Positions 36,518-48,668 of a stretch of 64,000 nucleotides of DNA are shown here, one piece after another. Position 1 is the stretch's first letter, and each line of letters begins with the position of its first letter. Source of the stretch: Holdemanella porci (GTDB taxonomy: Bacteria > Bacillota_I > Bacilli_A > Erysipelotrichales > Erysipelotrichaceae); the NCBI RefSeq assembly GCF_009696075.1, contig NZ_VUMR01000003.1, forward strand, positions 1 to 64,000, in the 5' to 3' direction. The translations under genes and the position numbers were made by a program. The notes under the pieces were generated by a model that saw nothing but the letters and a program-made list of their open reading frames with translations, was not told the origin of the DNA and ran no database searches.

Positions 36518-37612
36518 ATGGAAAAGGCATTCAAGTATCGTATGTATCCAAACAGAGAACAAAGAATATTGCTGGCCAAGACTTTTGGCTGTACTCGTTT
36601 TGTATATAATCATTACCTGGCAAAACGTAGGAATGCCTATGAAAAAGATGGAATCACGTTAAGTTATTCGGCATGTGCTAAGGATCTAGTTTCTTTAAAG
36701 AAAGAATATGAATGGCTTAAGGAAGTGGATTCTGTGGCTCTACAGTCCAGTGTAAAGAATCTGGATACGGCTTATATCAATTTCTTTAAGAAAAAAGCTG
36801 AATATCCTAGATTCAAATCGAAGAAGACACATCGTTATTCGTATACAACAAAATATACGAATGGAAATATTGAACTGTATGAAAATAAGGTCAAGCTTCC
36901 TAAGATTGGTCTTGTAAAGATAAAGAAAACACGAACGCCAAAGGGAAGACTATTGAGTGCAACGGTATCACAAGTACCGAGTGGAAAGTATTATGTTTCA
37001 CTATGTTATACGGATGTAGAAGAAGTCTTATTTCCACTGACATATAATGAAACAGGTATAGATCTAGGTATCAAGGATTTTATCATATTGAGTAATGGAG
37101 ACAAGGTAGAAAATCCAAAATATCTGAAGAAGTCGATTGAGAAACTGAAAAAGCTACAGAAGCAGCAGTCACGAAAAACAAAGGGCGGCCGCAACTGGAT
37201 CAAAAACAGGATCAAGATCGCAAGACTTCATGAAAAGATAGCGAATCAAAGGATGGATTTTGTGAACAAATTATCTACTAGAATCATTAGAGAATATGAC
37301 ATTATCTGCATTGAAGACTTAAAAGTCGACAACATGCTTAAAAACCACAATCTAGCCCAGTCTATATCGGATGTATCCTGGTCAAAGTTTACAACACAGC
37401 TAGAATATAAAGCAAAGTGGTATGGAAAGGTAATCAAGAAAGTGGATACGTTCTATGCGAGCAGTCAAACCTGTCATTGTTGCGGATATAAGAATGAAGA
37501 AACAAAAGATTTAAATGTAAGAGAATGGATATGCCCAAAATGCCATGCAGAACATGACAGAGATGTAAATGCATCCATCAATATATTGATGCAAGGCATA
37601 TTAGCAAATTAA
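36518..37612 (+). CDS. tnpB: TnpB RNA-guided nuclease of an IS200/IS605 element
   Basis: A 364-residue TnpB, ancestor of Cas12 nucleases. The N-terminus FKYRMYPNREQRILLAKTFG is canonical. RuvC parts are complete: GIDLGIKDF (Asp), CIEDLKV (Glu), the zinc finger CHCCGYKNEE...CPKCHAEHDRD and the last Asp in DRDVNASINIL. An AAGGAG site precedes the ATG. TnpB proteins are guided by an RNA that covers the 3' end of the gene and the element's right end. It seems intact although tnpA beside it looks dead. Confidence 0.93.
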   Translation: MEKAFKYRMYPNREQRILLAKTFGCTRFVYNHYLAKRRNAYEKDGITLSYSACAKDLVSLKKEYEWLKEVDSVALQSSVKNLDTAYINFFKKKAEYPRFKSKKTHRYSYTTKYTNGNIELYENKVKLPKIGLVKIKKTRTPKGRLLSATVSQVPSGKYYVSLCYTDVEEVLFPLTYNETGIDLGIKDFIILSNGDKVENPKYLKKSIEKLKKLQKQQSRKTKGGRNWIKNRIKIARLHEKIANQRMDFVNKLSTRIIREYDIICIEDLKVDNMLKNHNLAQSISDVSWSKFTTQLEYKAKWYGKVIKKVDTFYASSQTCHCCGYKNEETKDLNVREWICPKCHAEHDRDVNASINILMQGILAN

Positions 37613-37735
37613 CTAAAAACAAAAACAACCGCAGGAACTGTGGGGATAGCTTGGTAAGAAAGGTTTCGATAGAAACCTGTTCCCAAGAATCTCGTCACTT
37701 CAGTGATGAGGTTCAATTGATTGAAATAGGGAAGT
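37613..37735 (+). ncRNA. Putative omega (guide) RNA scaffold at the element's right end
   Basis: The stretch after the tnpB stop folds into several short hairpins (for example AAGGTTTC/GAAACCT at about 37661-37677 and the end hairpin 37691-37710). In IS200/IS605 elements the scaffold of the TnpB guide RNA lies here and the guide is read from the DNA just outside the right end. Position and structure fit; the exact 5' end and guide start are not known. Confidence 0.5.
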
Positions 37736-37750
37736 ACAATATATATGAAA

Positions 37751-37782
37751 AGCAGAAATCTTTCAAATTTATGATTTCTGCT
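37751..37782 (-). terminator. Terminator of tadA
   Basis: AGCAGAAATC (37751-37760) and GATTTCTGCT (37773-37782) form a 10-base stem that includes the last codons of tadA; TTTTC follows on the minus strand. If it acts, tadA and dnaX are transcribed separately. Confidence 0.7.
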
Positions 37783-38239
37783 TCTTTTTCATATCTCTTT
37801 TCTTCTTAAAAAAATGTTTTAATAAATCTGAACATTCAGATTCAAGAATTCCTTTTCTATATTCAGGATGGTGATTAAATTCAGACACTTCAAACAAATT
37901 TGTACATGTACCCACACAACCTCCTTTAGGATCGGATGCTCCATATACAACTTCTTTAATTCTAGATTGTATAATCGCACCTGCACACATAGGACATGGT
38001 TCTAAAGTTACATATAATATGCAGTCCTCTAATCTCCATGTATTTAATTTTTTACATGCTTTTTGAATTGCCATAATTTCTGCGTGTGCAATACTTTGTT
38101 GTAAAGTCTCACGCTTATTATATCCACGAGCAATCACTTTATCATCTTTCACAATAACACATCCAATTGGAACCTCATCATAGCTTTCTGCTTTTTTAGC
38201 CTGCTTGATAGCTTCCTTCATCCATTTCACATCATCCAT
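37769..38239 (-). CDS. tadA: tRNA-specific adenosine deaminase
   Basis: TadA converts A34 to inosine in the anticodon of tRNA-Arg(ACG). The zinc site and catalytic Glu are HAEIMA and PCPMCAGAI; the N-terminal WMKEAIKQAKKAE and the tRNA-contact region VVYGASDPKGG are typical. The ATG at 38239 is chosen because GAGGA lies eight bases ahead; upstream in-frame ATGs overlap the SRP RNA. About 156 residues. Confidence 0.94.
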   Translation of the reverse strand: MDDVKWMKEAIKQAKKAESYDEVPIGCVIVKDDKVIARGYNKRETLQQSIAHAEIMAIQKACKKLNTWRLEDCILYVTLEPCPMCAGAIIQSRIKEVVYGASDPKGGCVGTCTNLFEVSEFNHHPEYRKGILESECSDLLKHFFKKKRDMKKKQKS

Positions 38240-38261
38240 ACACATATCCTCAAAAAATAAA

Positions 38262-38345
38262 AAACTACTACACATGATGGAGCTTACTTAAGGCTGCTTC
38301 GTTCCCGACCTGACCTGATTCATAAGACATCATTGTAGTAGCCAA
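38262..38345 (-). ncRNA. ffs: Small bacterial SRP RNA (4.5S-like)
   Basis: Read on the minus strand the sequence contains GGTCAGGTCGGGAACGAAGC and then AGCCTTAAG, the domain IV loop of SRP RNA that binds Ffh. The ends pair as CTACTACA..ATGATG with CATCATG..TGTAGTAG and a T run follows (38256-38264), so it is a hairpin RNA of about 80 bases. It lies between serS and tadA, as is common in Firmicutes. This is the protein-targeting RNA of the signal recognition particle. The Alu-type domain of Bacillus scRNA is not present. Confidence 0.88.
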
Positions 38346-38382
38346 GTTATTATATCAAATCCATTTTCAATTCGCAATAGAA

Positions 38383-38405
38383 AAAAGCTGTCAAAGACAG
38401 CTTTT
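38383..38405 (-). terminator. Terminator of serS
   Basis: AAAAGCTGTC-AAA-GACAGCTTTT just after the serS stop, with T-rich sequence on the minus strand. Confidence 0.8.
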
Positions 38406-38409
38406 AAGA

Positions 38410-39693
38410 TTAACCAATTTTCTTTTTACCACCCATGTAAGGTTGTAATACTTCTGGAATCAAGATTGATCCATCTGCCTGTAAATTGTTTTCTAAGAAT
38501 GCAATCAACATTCTAGGTGGAGCAACACAAGTGTTGTTTAATGTGTGCGCAAAGTACTTTTCTCCATTTTCTCCCTTCACACGAATCTTTAAACGACGTG
38601 CCTGAGCATCTGTTAAGTTAGAGCAACTTCCAACTTCGAAGTATTTCTTTTGACGTGGAGACCACGCTTCAACATCCACTGATTTACATTTTAAATCTGC
38701 CAAATCTCCTGAACAGCATTCCAATGTACGCACTGGAATATCTAATGTTCTGAAGAATTCTACAGTATTCATATATAATTTTTTAAACCATTCCATACTT
38801 TCTTCTGGCTTACAAACAACGATCATTTCTTGTTTTTCAAATTGGTGAATACGATATACACCACGTTCTTCAATACCGTGAGCACCTTTTTCTTTACGGA
38901 AACAAGGTGAGTATGAAGTGTAAGTATATGGAAGATCTTTTTCTTCAAGAATTGTATCCTTGAATTTACCAATCATAGAGTGTTCACTTGTACCAATTAA
39001 ATACAAATCTTCACCTTCGATTTTATACATCATACCTTCCATTTCCGCAAATGACATTACTCCATCAACTACTGAACTACGAATCATATATGGTGGAATT
39101 ACATAAGTAAATCCTTTTTTATCAATCATGAAATCACGAGCGTAATTTAAGATTGCTGAATGTAGACGAGCAATATCTCCCATTAAATAGTAGAATCCAT
39201 TTCCAGCTACACGACGTGCTGCATCTAAATCAATTCCGCTTAAACGTTCCATGATTTCAGTGTGATAAGGAATTTCAAAATCAGGAACAACAGGTTCTCC
39301 AAATTTTTCTAATTCAACATTTTCACTATCATCTTTTCCAATAGGAACACTATCATCAATGATGTTTGGAATCTGCATCATTTTTTCAGTAACAGACTCT
39401 CTTAATTTAATTTCTTTTTCTTCTAAAGCTGTTAGCTCGTGAGCAATCTCAGCCATTTGTTGCTTAATTTCTTCAGCCTCTTCTTTTTTACCTTGGCCCA
39501 TCAACTTACCGATTTCTTTAGAAATCTTTTTACGATTTGCACGTAAATCATCCGCATGTTGTTGTGTTTGGCGAAGCTCTTTATCCTCCATTAACACTTC
39601 ATTTACTAAAGGCAATTTGTAGTCTTGGAACTTTTTCTTAATGTTCTCTTTGACAATGTCCGGATTTTCACGGACAAATTTCATATCTAACAT
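38410..39693 (-). CDS. serS: Seryl-tRNA synthetase
   Basis: A 427-residue class II synthetase. It begins MLDMKFVRENPDIVKENI and carries the long coiled-coil tRNA-binding arm at residues 30-110. Class II motifs are visible: motif 2 CFRKEKGAHGIEERGVYRIHQF (split in the chain by normal loops), and motif 3 in the last 50 residues (NNTCVAPPRMLIAFLEN). GAGGAGGATATC gives a strong ribosome-binding site. Its serine T-box lies unusually far upstream at 40.5-40.8 kb. Confidence 0.96.
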   Translation of the reverse strand: MLDMKFVRENPDIVKENIKKKFQDYKLPLVNEVLMEDKELRQTQQHADDLRANRKKISKEIGKLMGQGKKEEAEEIKQQMAEIAHELTALEEKEIKLRESVTEKMMQIPNIIDDSVPIGKDDSENVELEKFGEPVVPDFEIPYHTEIMERLSGIDLDAARRVAGNGFYYLMGDIARLHSAILNYARDFMIDKKGFTYVIPPYMIRSSVVDGVMSFAEMEGMMYKIEGEDLYLIGTSEHSMIGKFKDTILEEKDLPYTYTSYSPCFRKEKGAHGIEERGVYRIHQFEKQEMIVVCKPEESMEWFKKLYMNTVEFFRTLDIPVRTLECCSGDLADLKCKSVDVEAWSPRQKKYFEVGSCSNLTDAQARRLKIRVKGENGEKYFAHTLNNTCVAPPRMLIAFLENNLQADGSILIPEVLQPYMGGKKKIG

Positions 39694-39744
39694 GATATCC
39701 TCCTCTGCACAAGAAAAGACTTTTTCTGCGAAAAAGTCACACGT

Positions 39745-40195
39745 CTAAATGACATGCCCGGTTCGTTTCCAGTCGTCCGGTAACATTTCAATATCCACTC
39801 CATCTTTCTGAATCATTCGGTATCCCGATTCATTCAGTCTTTATCGATGGAGTTTTTATTGTATGCTTTATTTATAAATACTTCAGAATTTCATCCATGA
39901 TCTATGTACCTATCTTCCAGTAAGATATCATAAACTTCTGGTTCTGATTATTTATCTTATTTAATCAACAAATCCCATGTCTCTTCGATTGATCACATAG
40001 GCCACACAATAATGTACACTCAATCCTTTGATCAGTTTCTAAATATGTAACGTCCTTATAGGCACGATCAAAACAAATCTTGAATGCCCTATGAAGCATA
40101 CAATTATACAGTTCAAGATCCTTCTTTATGAACAATTCTACTTCTGGTTCAAGATCTTTATAATAGATTCTTTGTGACATTAAAAACACCTTCAT
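39745..40195 (-). pseudogene. Transposase (OrfB/TnpB-like) remnant between the T-box and serS
   Basis: A 76-residue frame (39965-40195) starts after AGGAGG and reads RIYYKDLEPEVELFIKKDL then LYNCMLHRAFKICF and ends SKRHGIC, which resembles the N-terminus of a large TnpB/OrfB group of Firmicutes. A second frame ending at the TAG at 39745-39747 reads NESGYRMIQKDGVDIEML and PDDWKRTGHVI and looks like a protein C-terminus. The middle is missing or scrambled. I read this as one transposase gene reduced by deletion. The family call is tentative; that it is broken is fairly clear. It sits between the serine T-box and serS. Confidence 0.45.
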
Positions 40196-40515
40196 AAGAC
40201 AATTCCTCCTGTTCTATCTGGTTCTATTATACTATATTTAGAACATATTTTATAGATAGATTTGAGACTTTCTGATTTATTTTATGTGTATCATTATATC
40301 GCCAATTTGAACATGTGATATTTCACTGTGTTCTCTCATATTCACATTAAATTCACATTGACACTGCATTTTTATTCAATTTAGAATATTTTCATTCTAT
40401 GCTACATTTCTTATCATTCAAACATTCCAATTATAACCTTATCACTGTTATATTATGATATTTTGTTATTTTATCACATGCAATATTTTCCTGTCCCGAA
40501 ACCAAAATCTTAATA
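40196..40515. other. AT-rich gap without recognised features
   Basis: About 320 bases between the transposase remnant and the T-box terminator. I see no open frame with a ribosome-binding site and no clear dyad except short AT palindromes. It is probably degraded insertion DNA. Confidence 0.5.
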
Positions 40516-40516
40516 T

Positions 40517-40795
40517 AAAAAAAAAGAGACACTCGCACCCATAAAGGGACGATGTCTCGCGTTGCCACCCTTTTTACCATATATATACATATATGATCTC
40601 TTAACATGATAACGGTATGTACCGGATCAAACTACTAATTTCGTTCGATCACTCTAAGGTGCTATTCAATTATTCATATCAGTATTTTCACCAACCATAC
40701 TGTCTCTATTTAATATATGGAATAATCTACTTATCCTTATCTTTGTTTTCAACACATTTATACCATTAAAACAAAGCTAAAGTCAACCGCTTATT
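40517..40795 (-). promoter_or_regulatory. T-box riboswitch with serine (AGC) specifier
   Basis: On the minus strand the T-box core AAAAAGGGTGGCAACGCG (around 40559-40575) is followed by a strong terminator GAGAC...GTCTC (40526-40558) with nine T. Upstream, Stem I is recognisable by GGTTGGTGAAAATACTG and by GAATAGCACC, where AGC (40661-40663) followed by A fits the specifier position. AGC is a serine codon, so the leader should sense uncharged tRNA-Ser and control serS. The next real gene downstream is serS, but its start is over 800 bases away, with a transposase remnant in between. Confidence 0.85.
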
Positions 40796-40975
40796 CTGTG
40801 AAATAGCCACATTAGATCGGATTTATCATATGATTCTACTTATCTACAAATCATATTCAATATCACAATTATATATAGCATTAAAATATAAGAAAATCCA
40901 TCTATAATCCATTCCCATGAATACTAATAACTGAATAAACAAAAGTAATCCTAATAGAGAAAAGAAGGCACAAAT

Positions 40976-41430
40976 TCATTTTGTTGAATTATCATAATAC
41001 AAATAATATAAGCCAATTACTGCCATTGCAAAAATAGCACCAATACACAAAGGTCCTATAATGCTTCCATGACCAGAAATATAAATACATGCCGCAACAA
41101 AGATCATACATACTAAGGAAATTTTATCTGCTTTTCTATCTTGTCTTAAACTTTCTATTTTGTATACATCTAAATTGTGAATAATATTTGTGACTTATTC
41201 ATTCGAGTAATTCAAACTCTTTTTACATGATATCAATTCAGCACAGAAACATGCATAGATTCAGATAAGGCAGGTAACAATTGAATGTCTGGATATCCTA
41301 TTCCACGTTCCCGTCGGCTAACCGCTTTATCTGTGACATGTAGCTGTTGAACGAGTTCCATTTGCGTCATATTTTCTTTTCTTAACTTACAGATAAACAT
41401 TCCCATATCTTTTGCGTTCACATATATCAC
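40976..41430 (-). pseudogene. XRE-family regulator with membrane tail, decayed
   Basis: The first 65 residues hold an HTH_3 domain (GMFICKLRKENMTQMELVQQL, then VTDKAVSRRERG with RR in place of the usual KW) and end at a stop right after SVLN, where relatives continue SVLELL. In other frames the downstream DNA encodes DVYKIESLRQDRKADK and then two hydrophobic segments (SLVCMIFVAACIYIS, IGPLCIGAIFAMAVIGLYY) to a TGA at 40976-40978. Together they form an XRE regulator with a C-terminal membrane domain, a common Firmicutes type, broken by a frameshift and stops. The HTH part alone might still be made. Confidence 0.65.
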
Positions 41431-41530
41431 TTCTTTCTATAATAATTTATATACATTCTATCAAATTGGCAATCAACGTGTCATTTATATAGTGTATTCA
41501 GGTTATTTCTATCTGATTTATCATATGAAA

Positions 41531-41558
41531 AAGGAGTAAAATCATAATTCTACTCCTT
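41531..41558 (-). terminator. Terminator of gyrA
   Basis: AAGGAGTA (41531-41538) and TACTCCTT (41551-41558) form an 8-base stem right after the gyrA stop, followed on the minus strand by TTTTC. Confidence 0.75.
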
Positions 41559-41565
41559 ACATGCT

Positions 41566-44034
41566 TTATTCTTCAATATTTTCTTCTGATTCTGCTTCAG
41601 GCTCTTCATGATCTACCAATGTCATACGCGTTACTTTCGCATCTCCATTTAAGTTGATCAATCTTACACCTTGTGTATTTCTTCCGTAGATTCCTACATT
41701 CTCTAAAGCTACACGGATCATGATTCCATCACTCGCAACAATCATCGCATCTTCTTTACCAGTAACCGAACGCATACACATTAGCTTACCTGTCTTTTCT
41801 GTGATATTAATTGTGCTAACACCTTTTTTACCACGAGAAGTCAAACGATAATCTTCGAACTTACTACGCTTACCATACCCATTTTCAGAAACAACAAGAA
41901 CAGTGTCTCCTTCACTTGATAGTGCAGCACCTACAACTTCACTTCCATCACAATTGAATCCTAATACACCACTTGCACTACGTCCCATGATACGAACTTG
42001 ATCTTCATTGAATCGAACAGCTTTACCATTTGACCCTGAGATAATTACTTCATCTTGTCCTGTAGTTAATTTCACAAAACGCAATTCATCATCTGGTTTT
42101 AAACTAATCGCAATCTTACCATTACGATTGATATTTTCAAATTCAGATACAGATGTACGTTTCACAATACCATTTTTTGTAACAAATAATAATGTTTCAC
42201 TTTCATCATCCTTAGGAACAGCTACAAGAACATTTACTTTTTCACCTTTTTCCAAAGTCATTAAATTCACAATTGGAATTCCTTTAGATGTTCTAGATCC
42301 ACTTGGAACATTGTATCCTTTTAATCGATATACACGACCCTTATCTGTAAACAACAACAAGAAATCATGTGTCGACATCGAAATCATAGTATCAATAGAA
42401 TCTTCTTCATTTAATGTCAATGATTTGATTCCACGACCACCACGATTTTGAGCACGATATGTATCTACAAGCTGACGCTTAATATATCCAGACTCAGTTA
42501 ATGTGATAATCACATCTTCCACTGGAATTAAGTCTTCATCTTCCATATCAACAGAAGCATCACTAATTTCAGTTCTTCTTTCATCACCATATTTCTGATC
42601 AATTTCAGTTAAATCATCACGAATGATTTGAAGAACACGATCATGATTTGCCAAGATATCCTTCAAATCTTCAATCGTCAATAATAATTGTTGATATTCA
42701 TTTTCAATCTTATCTCGTTCCAATCCAGACAATCTTCTTAACTGCATTGCCAAGATAGCTTTAGCTTGAATCATGCTCAATCCAAACGCATCACATAAAT
42801 CTTGAGATAAACCGGCCTCATCTTTTTTAGAACTACGAATCATATGAATAACTTCATCGATATGATCCATCGCAATTCGTAAACCTTCTAAGATATGTGC
42901 ACGATCCTGTGCCTTCTTTAAATCAAACTGTGTTTTTCTTACAACTACATCAACCTGATGATCAATATAATCATGAATAATATCTTTTAAAGGCAATTGT
43001 TTAGGACGACCATTTTCAAGTGCCAACATATTGATACCAAATGAAGTTTGAAGTGGTGTTAATCTAAACAACTGATTTAAAATTACTTCTTCCTGCGCAT
43101 CCTTCTTTAGCTCCATTACAATACGAATACCTTCACGGTTACTTTCATCGTTTAAATAAGTAACACCTTGAATTGCTTTATCACGAATTAAAGAAGCCAT
43201 TTTAGTAATTAAGTTTGCCTTATTGACCTGATAAGGAATTTCATAGAAAATAATCTGTTTCTTTCCGTTTGATAATTCTTCAACACGATACTTAGAACGA
43301 ATCATAATGGATCCACGTCCTGTTTCAAATGCTTGACGAATACCTTTACGACCCAAAATAATTCCTCCAGTAGGGAAGTCCGGTCCTTTAATGACTTCCA
43401 TCAATTGAGGAACTGTAATATCCGGATCATCCATTACCGCAAAAATGGCTTGAATCGTTTCTGATAAATTATGAGGTGGAATATTTGTTGCCATACCAAC
43501 CGCAATACCCACAGCACCATTAATCAACAAGTTTGGAATACGACTCGGAAGCACAACTGGCTCGCTTTCTTCACCATCATAGTTTGGAATAAAATCGACC
43601 GTATCCTTTTGAATGTCACGCAGCATCTCCATAGAAATTTTTGACATACGAGCTTCCGTATAACGCATTGCCGCAGCTCCATCTCCATCTAGAGAACCAA
43701 AGTTTCCATGACCATCCACTAATGGATATCGATAAGAGAAATCCTGGGCCATACGAACCATTGCATCATATACAGCTGTATCCCCATGAGGGTGATACTT
43801 ACCAATAACTTCACCAACAATACGTGCACTCTTCTTATGTGCAACACCTGAAGTAATTCCCAATTGATTCATCGCATGCAAAATACGACGATGAACTGGT
43901 TTCATACCATCACGAACATCTGGTAATGCACGTGAAACAATAACAGACATTGAATAATCTAGAAAGGCTGTACGCATTTCTTTGGATATTTCAACATCTT
44001 CTACATAGTCATATCGCTTATTTTCTTCTTCCAT
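41566..44034 (-). CDS. gyrA: DNA gyrase subunit A
   Basis: An 822-residue subunit. The catalytic Tyr is in [11 protein letters not shown]. The quinolone-resistance region reads [19 protein letters not shown], with Thr at the position of E. coli Ser83 and Asp at that of Asp87; Thr is also natural in some Firmicutes, so no resistance is claimed. The C-terminal beta-pinwheel carries the GyrA box as [10 protein letters not shown], which separates it from ParC. It is 12 bases after gyrB and ends in an acidic tail. Confidence 0.97.
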   Translation of the reverse strand: MEEENKRYDYVEDVEISKEMRTAFLDYSMSVIVSRALPDVRDGMKPVHRRILHAMNQLGITSGVAHKKSARIVGEVIGKYHPHGDTAVYDAMVRMAQDFSYRYPLVDGHGNFGSLDGDGAAAMRYTEARMSKISMEMLRDIQKDTVDFIPNYDGEESEPVVLPSRIPNLLINGAVGIAVGMATNIPPHNLSETIQAIFAVMDDPDITVPQLMEVIKGPDFPTGGIILGRKGIRQAFETGRGSIMIRSKYRVEELSNGKKQIIFYEIPYQVNKANLITKMASLIRDKAIQGVTYLNDESNREGIRIVMELKKDAQEEVILNQLFRLTPLQTSFGINMLALENGRPKQLPLKDIIHDYIDHQVDVVVRKTQFDLKKAQDRAHILEGLRIAMDHIDEVIHMIRSSKKDEAGLSQDLCDAFGLSMIQAKAILAMQLRRLSGLERDKIENEYQQLLLTIEDLKDILANHDRVLQIIRDDLTEIDQKYGDERRTEISDASVDMEDEDLIPVEDVIITLTESGYIKRQLVDTYRAQNRGGRGIKSLTLNEEDSIDTMISMSTHDFLLLFTDKGRVYRLKGYNVPSGSRTSKGIPIVNLMTLEKGEKVNVLVAVPKDDESETLLFVTKNGIVKRTSVSEFENINRNGKIAISLKPDDELRFVKLTTGQDEVIISGSNGKAVRFNEDQVRIMGRSASGVLGFNCDGSEVVGAALSSEGDTVLVVSENGYGKRSKFEDYRLTSRGKKGVSTINITEKTGKLMCMRSVTGKEDAMIVASDGIMIRVALENVGIYGRNTQGVRLINLNGDAKVTRMTLVDHEEPEAESEENIEE

Positions 44035-44046
44035 AAGGACCTCCTA

Positions 44047-47086
<3,040 letters not shown>

Positions 47087-47090
<4 letters not shown>

Positions 47091-47290
47091 TTCACTTCAA
47101 TCCTTATTCCATTAGTTTCTACAATATCTCCATGGTAGATCTTTTTTCCACGACGATTTTCATTAACGCCGTTGACTAATACTTCCATGTTTGCTAAATA
47201 TTCCTTGGCCTGTCCACCACTATAGACAACATCGCAAGCTTTTAGCAATTGTGCTAATGTAATATACTCATCTATAAGTTCAAATTCCAT
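47087..47290 (-). CDS. yaaA: S4-domain RNA-binding protein (YaaA-like)
   Basis: A 67-residue S4-like protein of the kind found between dnaN and recF in Firmicutes. The S4 pattern is visible: YITLAQLLKACDVVYSGGQAKEYL, then VLVNGVNENRRGKKIYHGDIVE. It may bind RNA or ribosome parts; the exact role is not known. GAGGTATTTTC precedes the ATG, and a terminator separates it from dnaN. Confidence 0.88.
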
Positions 47291-47373
47291 GAAAATACCT
47301 CTTTTCGCACTATAATTATATCATAAAACGACATAAATAGCTATGCGTACAGAGATACCGATAAAAAAAGAAA

Positions 47374-47396
47374 CCGTTTAAAACGAGTTTAAACGG
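47374..47396 (-). terminator. Terminator between dnaN and the S4 gene
   Basis: CCGTTTAAA and TTTAAACGG form a 9-base stem; on the minus strand TTTCTTTTTTTATC follows. It lies eight bases after the dnaN stop and likely limits read-through into yaaA-recF-gyrB-gyrA. Confidence 0.8.
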
Positions 47397-47404
47397 CATT
47401 TTCT

Positions 47405-48523
47405 TTAATCATAACTACGAATTGGCACTAAAATCATTAAGACTGAAGCATCTTCCGGATTTGATACCTTGATAGGCTTCATAAATCCAGAAAATTCAAT
47501 TAATACTTTTTCGCATCCCAATGCCTTGATCGCATCCAACATATATGTACCATTACATGTCAATGAAATATCTTCTCCTTCATATTCACACTTAGTCAAT
47601 ACTTCATCAGAGTTTCCAATTTCACTTGAATACGTCTTAACATGAGTTTCTGCTGTTGAACATTCCAATTTAATTAAATGTACTTTATCATTGCGAATGA
47701 AGTTAGTACGATCAATTGTACCTGCAATTTCATATGAATCCACCAACATCTTAGATACACAACTTGTAGGAATAATTCTTTGTACATCTGGGAAAGTTCC
47801 ATCAATTAAACGAGTTTGGATAATTGTTTTATCAAATACAAACTGTGCTTTTTTAAAATCTGCATAAATATCGATTGTATCATCATCCGAAATAGAACGA
47901 ACAACCTCAGTTAAAGATTTACTAGGAATTGTGATATTAAAATCTTGACTTGAATTCAATTCAATTGTTTTTCTAGCTAAACGATATGAATCTGTTCCAG
48001 AACAATACAACATATTACTTTGTGAATTGAAGTTTACCCCCGTTAATACTGGACGTTGATCTTTGTCGCTGCACGCAAATGCAGTCTGTGAAACGATTGA
48101 TTTTAAATCTGTTGCCTTCAATACAAAATGATGATTAGGTTGTGTAAAATCAATATCAGGATATTCATTAGAACGAATACCATTTAAGTTAAATTGACCA
48201 TTATCACTAGAAATACGAACTAAAGAGTAGTCAATGACTTCAATTTCAATATTTTTACAATCCAACTTACGAACAATTTCTAACAAATACTTAGAATCAA
48301 TAATAATAGATCCTTCTTCTTCAATATCTAAATTATTCAATTCACCAGGGACAATTATAGTACGAATGGATATATTTGAATCACTACCAGTTAAAATCAT
48401 TGAACCATCTTTTAAATCAATACAAATACCTGATAGTGCAGGTAATGGAGAAAAGACACTAATAGCTCTAGAAACAATAGATAGCTTGTCATAAAAATAT
48501 TTTCGATCAATAGAAAAATGCAT
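47405..48523 (-). CDS. dnaN: DNA polymerase III beta subunit (sliding clamp)
   Basis: A 372-residue clamp with the three-domain repeat. The start MHFSIDRKYFYDKLSIVSRAIS and the end SVLMILVPIRSYD are typical, and AFACSDKDQRPVLTGVNF in the second domain is the conserved block. AAAAGGAGG precedes the ATG. A TTCATATGAA palindrome is inside the gene at 47729-47738. It follows dnaA with a 145-base gap that holds an AT-rich promoter-like region. Confidence 0.96.
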   Translation of the reverse strand: MHFSIDRKYFYDKLSIVSRAISVFSPLPALSGICIDLKDGSMILTGSDSNISIRTIIVPGELNNLDIEEEGSIIIDSKYLLEIVRKLDCKNIEIEVIDYSLVRISSDNGQFNLNGIRSNEYPDIDFTQPNHHFVLKATDLKSIVSQTAFACSDKDQRPVLTGVNFNSQSNMLYCSGTDSYRLARKTIELNSSQDFNITIPSKSLTEVVRSISDDDTIDIYADFKKAQFVFDKTIIQTRLIDGTFPDVQRIIPTSCVSKMLVDSYEIAGTIDRTNFIRNDKVHLIKLECSTAETHVKTYSSEIGNSDEVLTKCEYEGEDISLTCNGTYMLDAIKALGCEKVLIEFSGFMKPIKVSNPEDASVLMILVPIRSYD

Positions 48524-48668
48524 AAAATCCTCCTTTTATTAATATATTTATATATAAATTATAATATAAGGGACTGTATAAGTGTGTAAAAATTGCACAG
48601 ACCCTTTAAAAAACGTACTCTACGCTAATTTTTGGGATGTGGATTCCATGAGGAATACAGTGTATAAA

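Larger units (their letters stand above)
35950..37735 (+). mobile_element. IS200/IS605-family element between dnaX and tadA
   Basis: The element carries tnpA and tnpB in the plus direction, against the surrounding genes. Subterminal hairpins mark both ends: 35971-35990 (CTCGTGACTT/TAGTCATGAG) on the left and 37691-37710 (CTCGTCACTT/CAGTGATGAG) on the right. These related 20-base hairpins are the kind bound by Y1 transposases. No terminal inverted repeats or target duplication are expected for this family. Exact ends cannot be set without an empty site. Confidence 0.85.

Noticed and set aside
39694-39860. A second T-box or riboswitch directly before serS
   Set aside because: There is a small hairpin (GACTTTTTC/GAAAAAGTC) but no T-box core sequence or Stem I pattern; part of the region reads as a protein C-terminus.
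42008-42451. A 147-residue plus-strand frame opposite gyrA
   Set aside because: Entirely inside gyrA on the other strand, no ribosome-binding site, no recognisable motif.
41566-44034. Quinolone resistance from Thr at the Ser83-equivalent of GyrA
   Set aside because: Thr occurs naturally at this site in some Firmicutes, so the residue alone does not show resistance.
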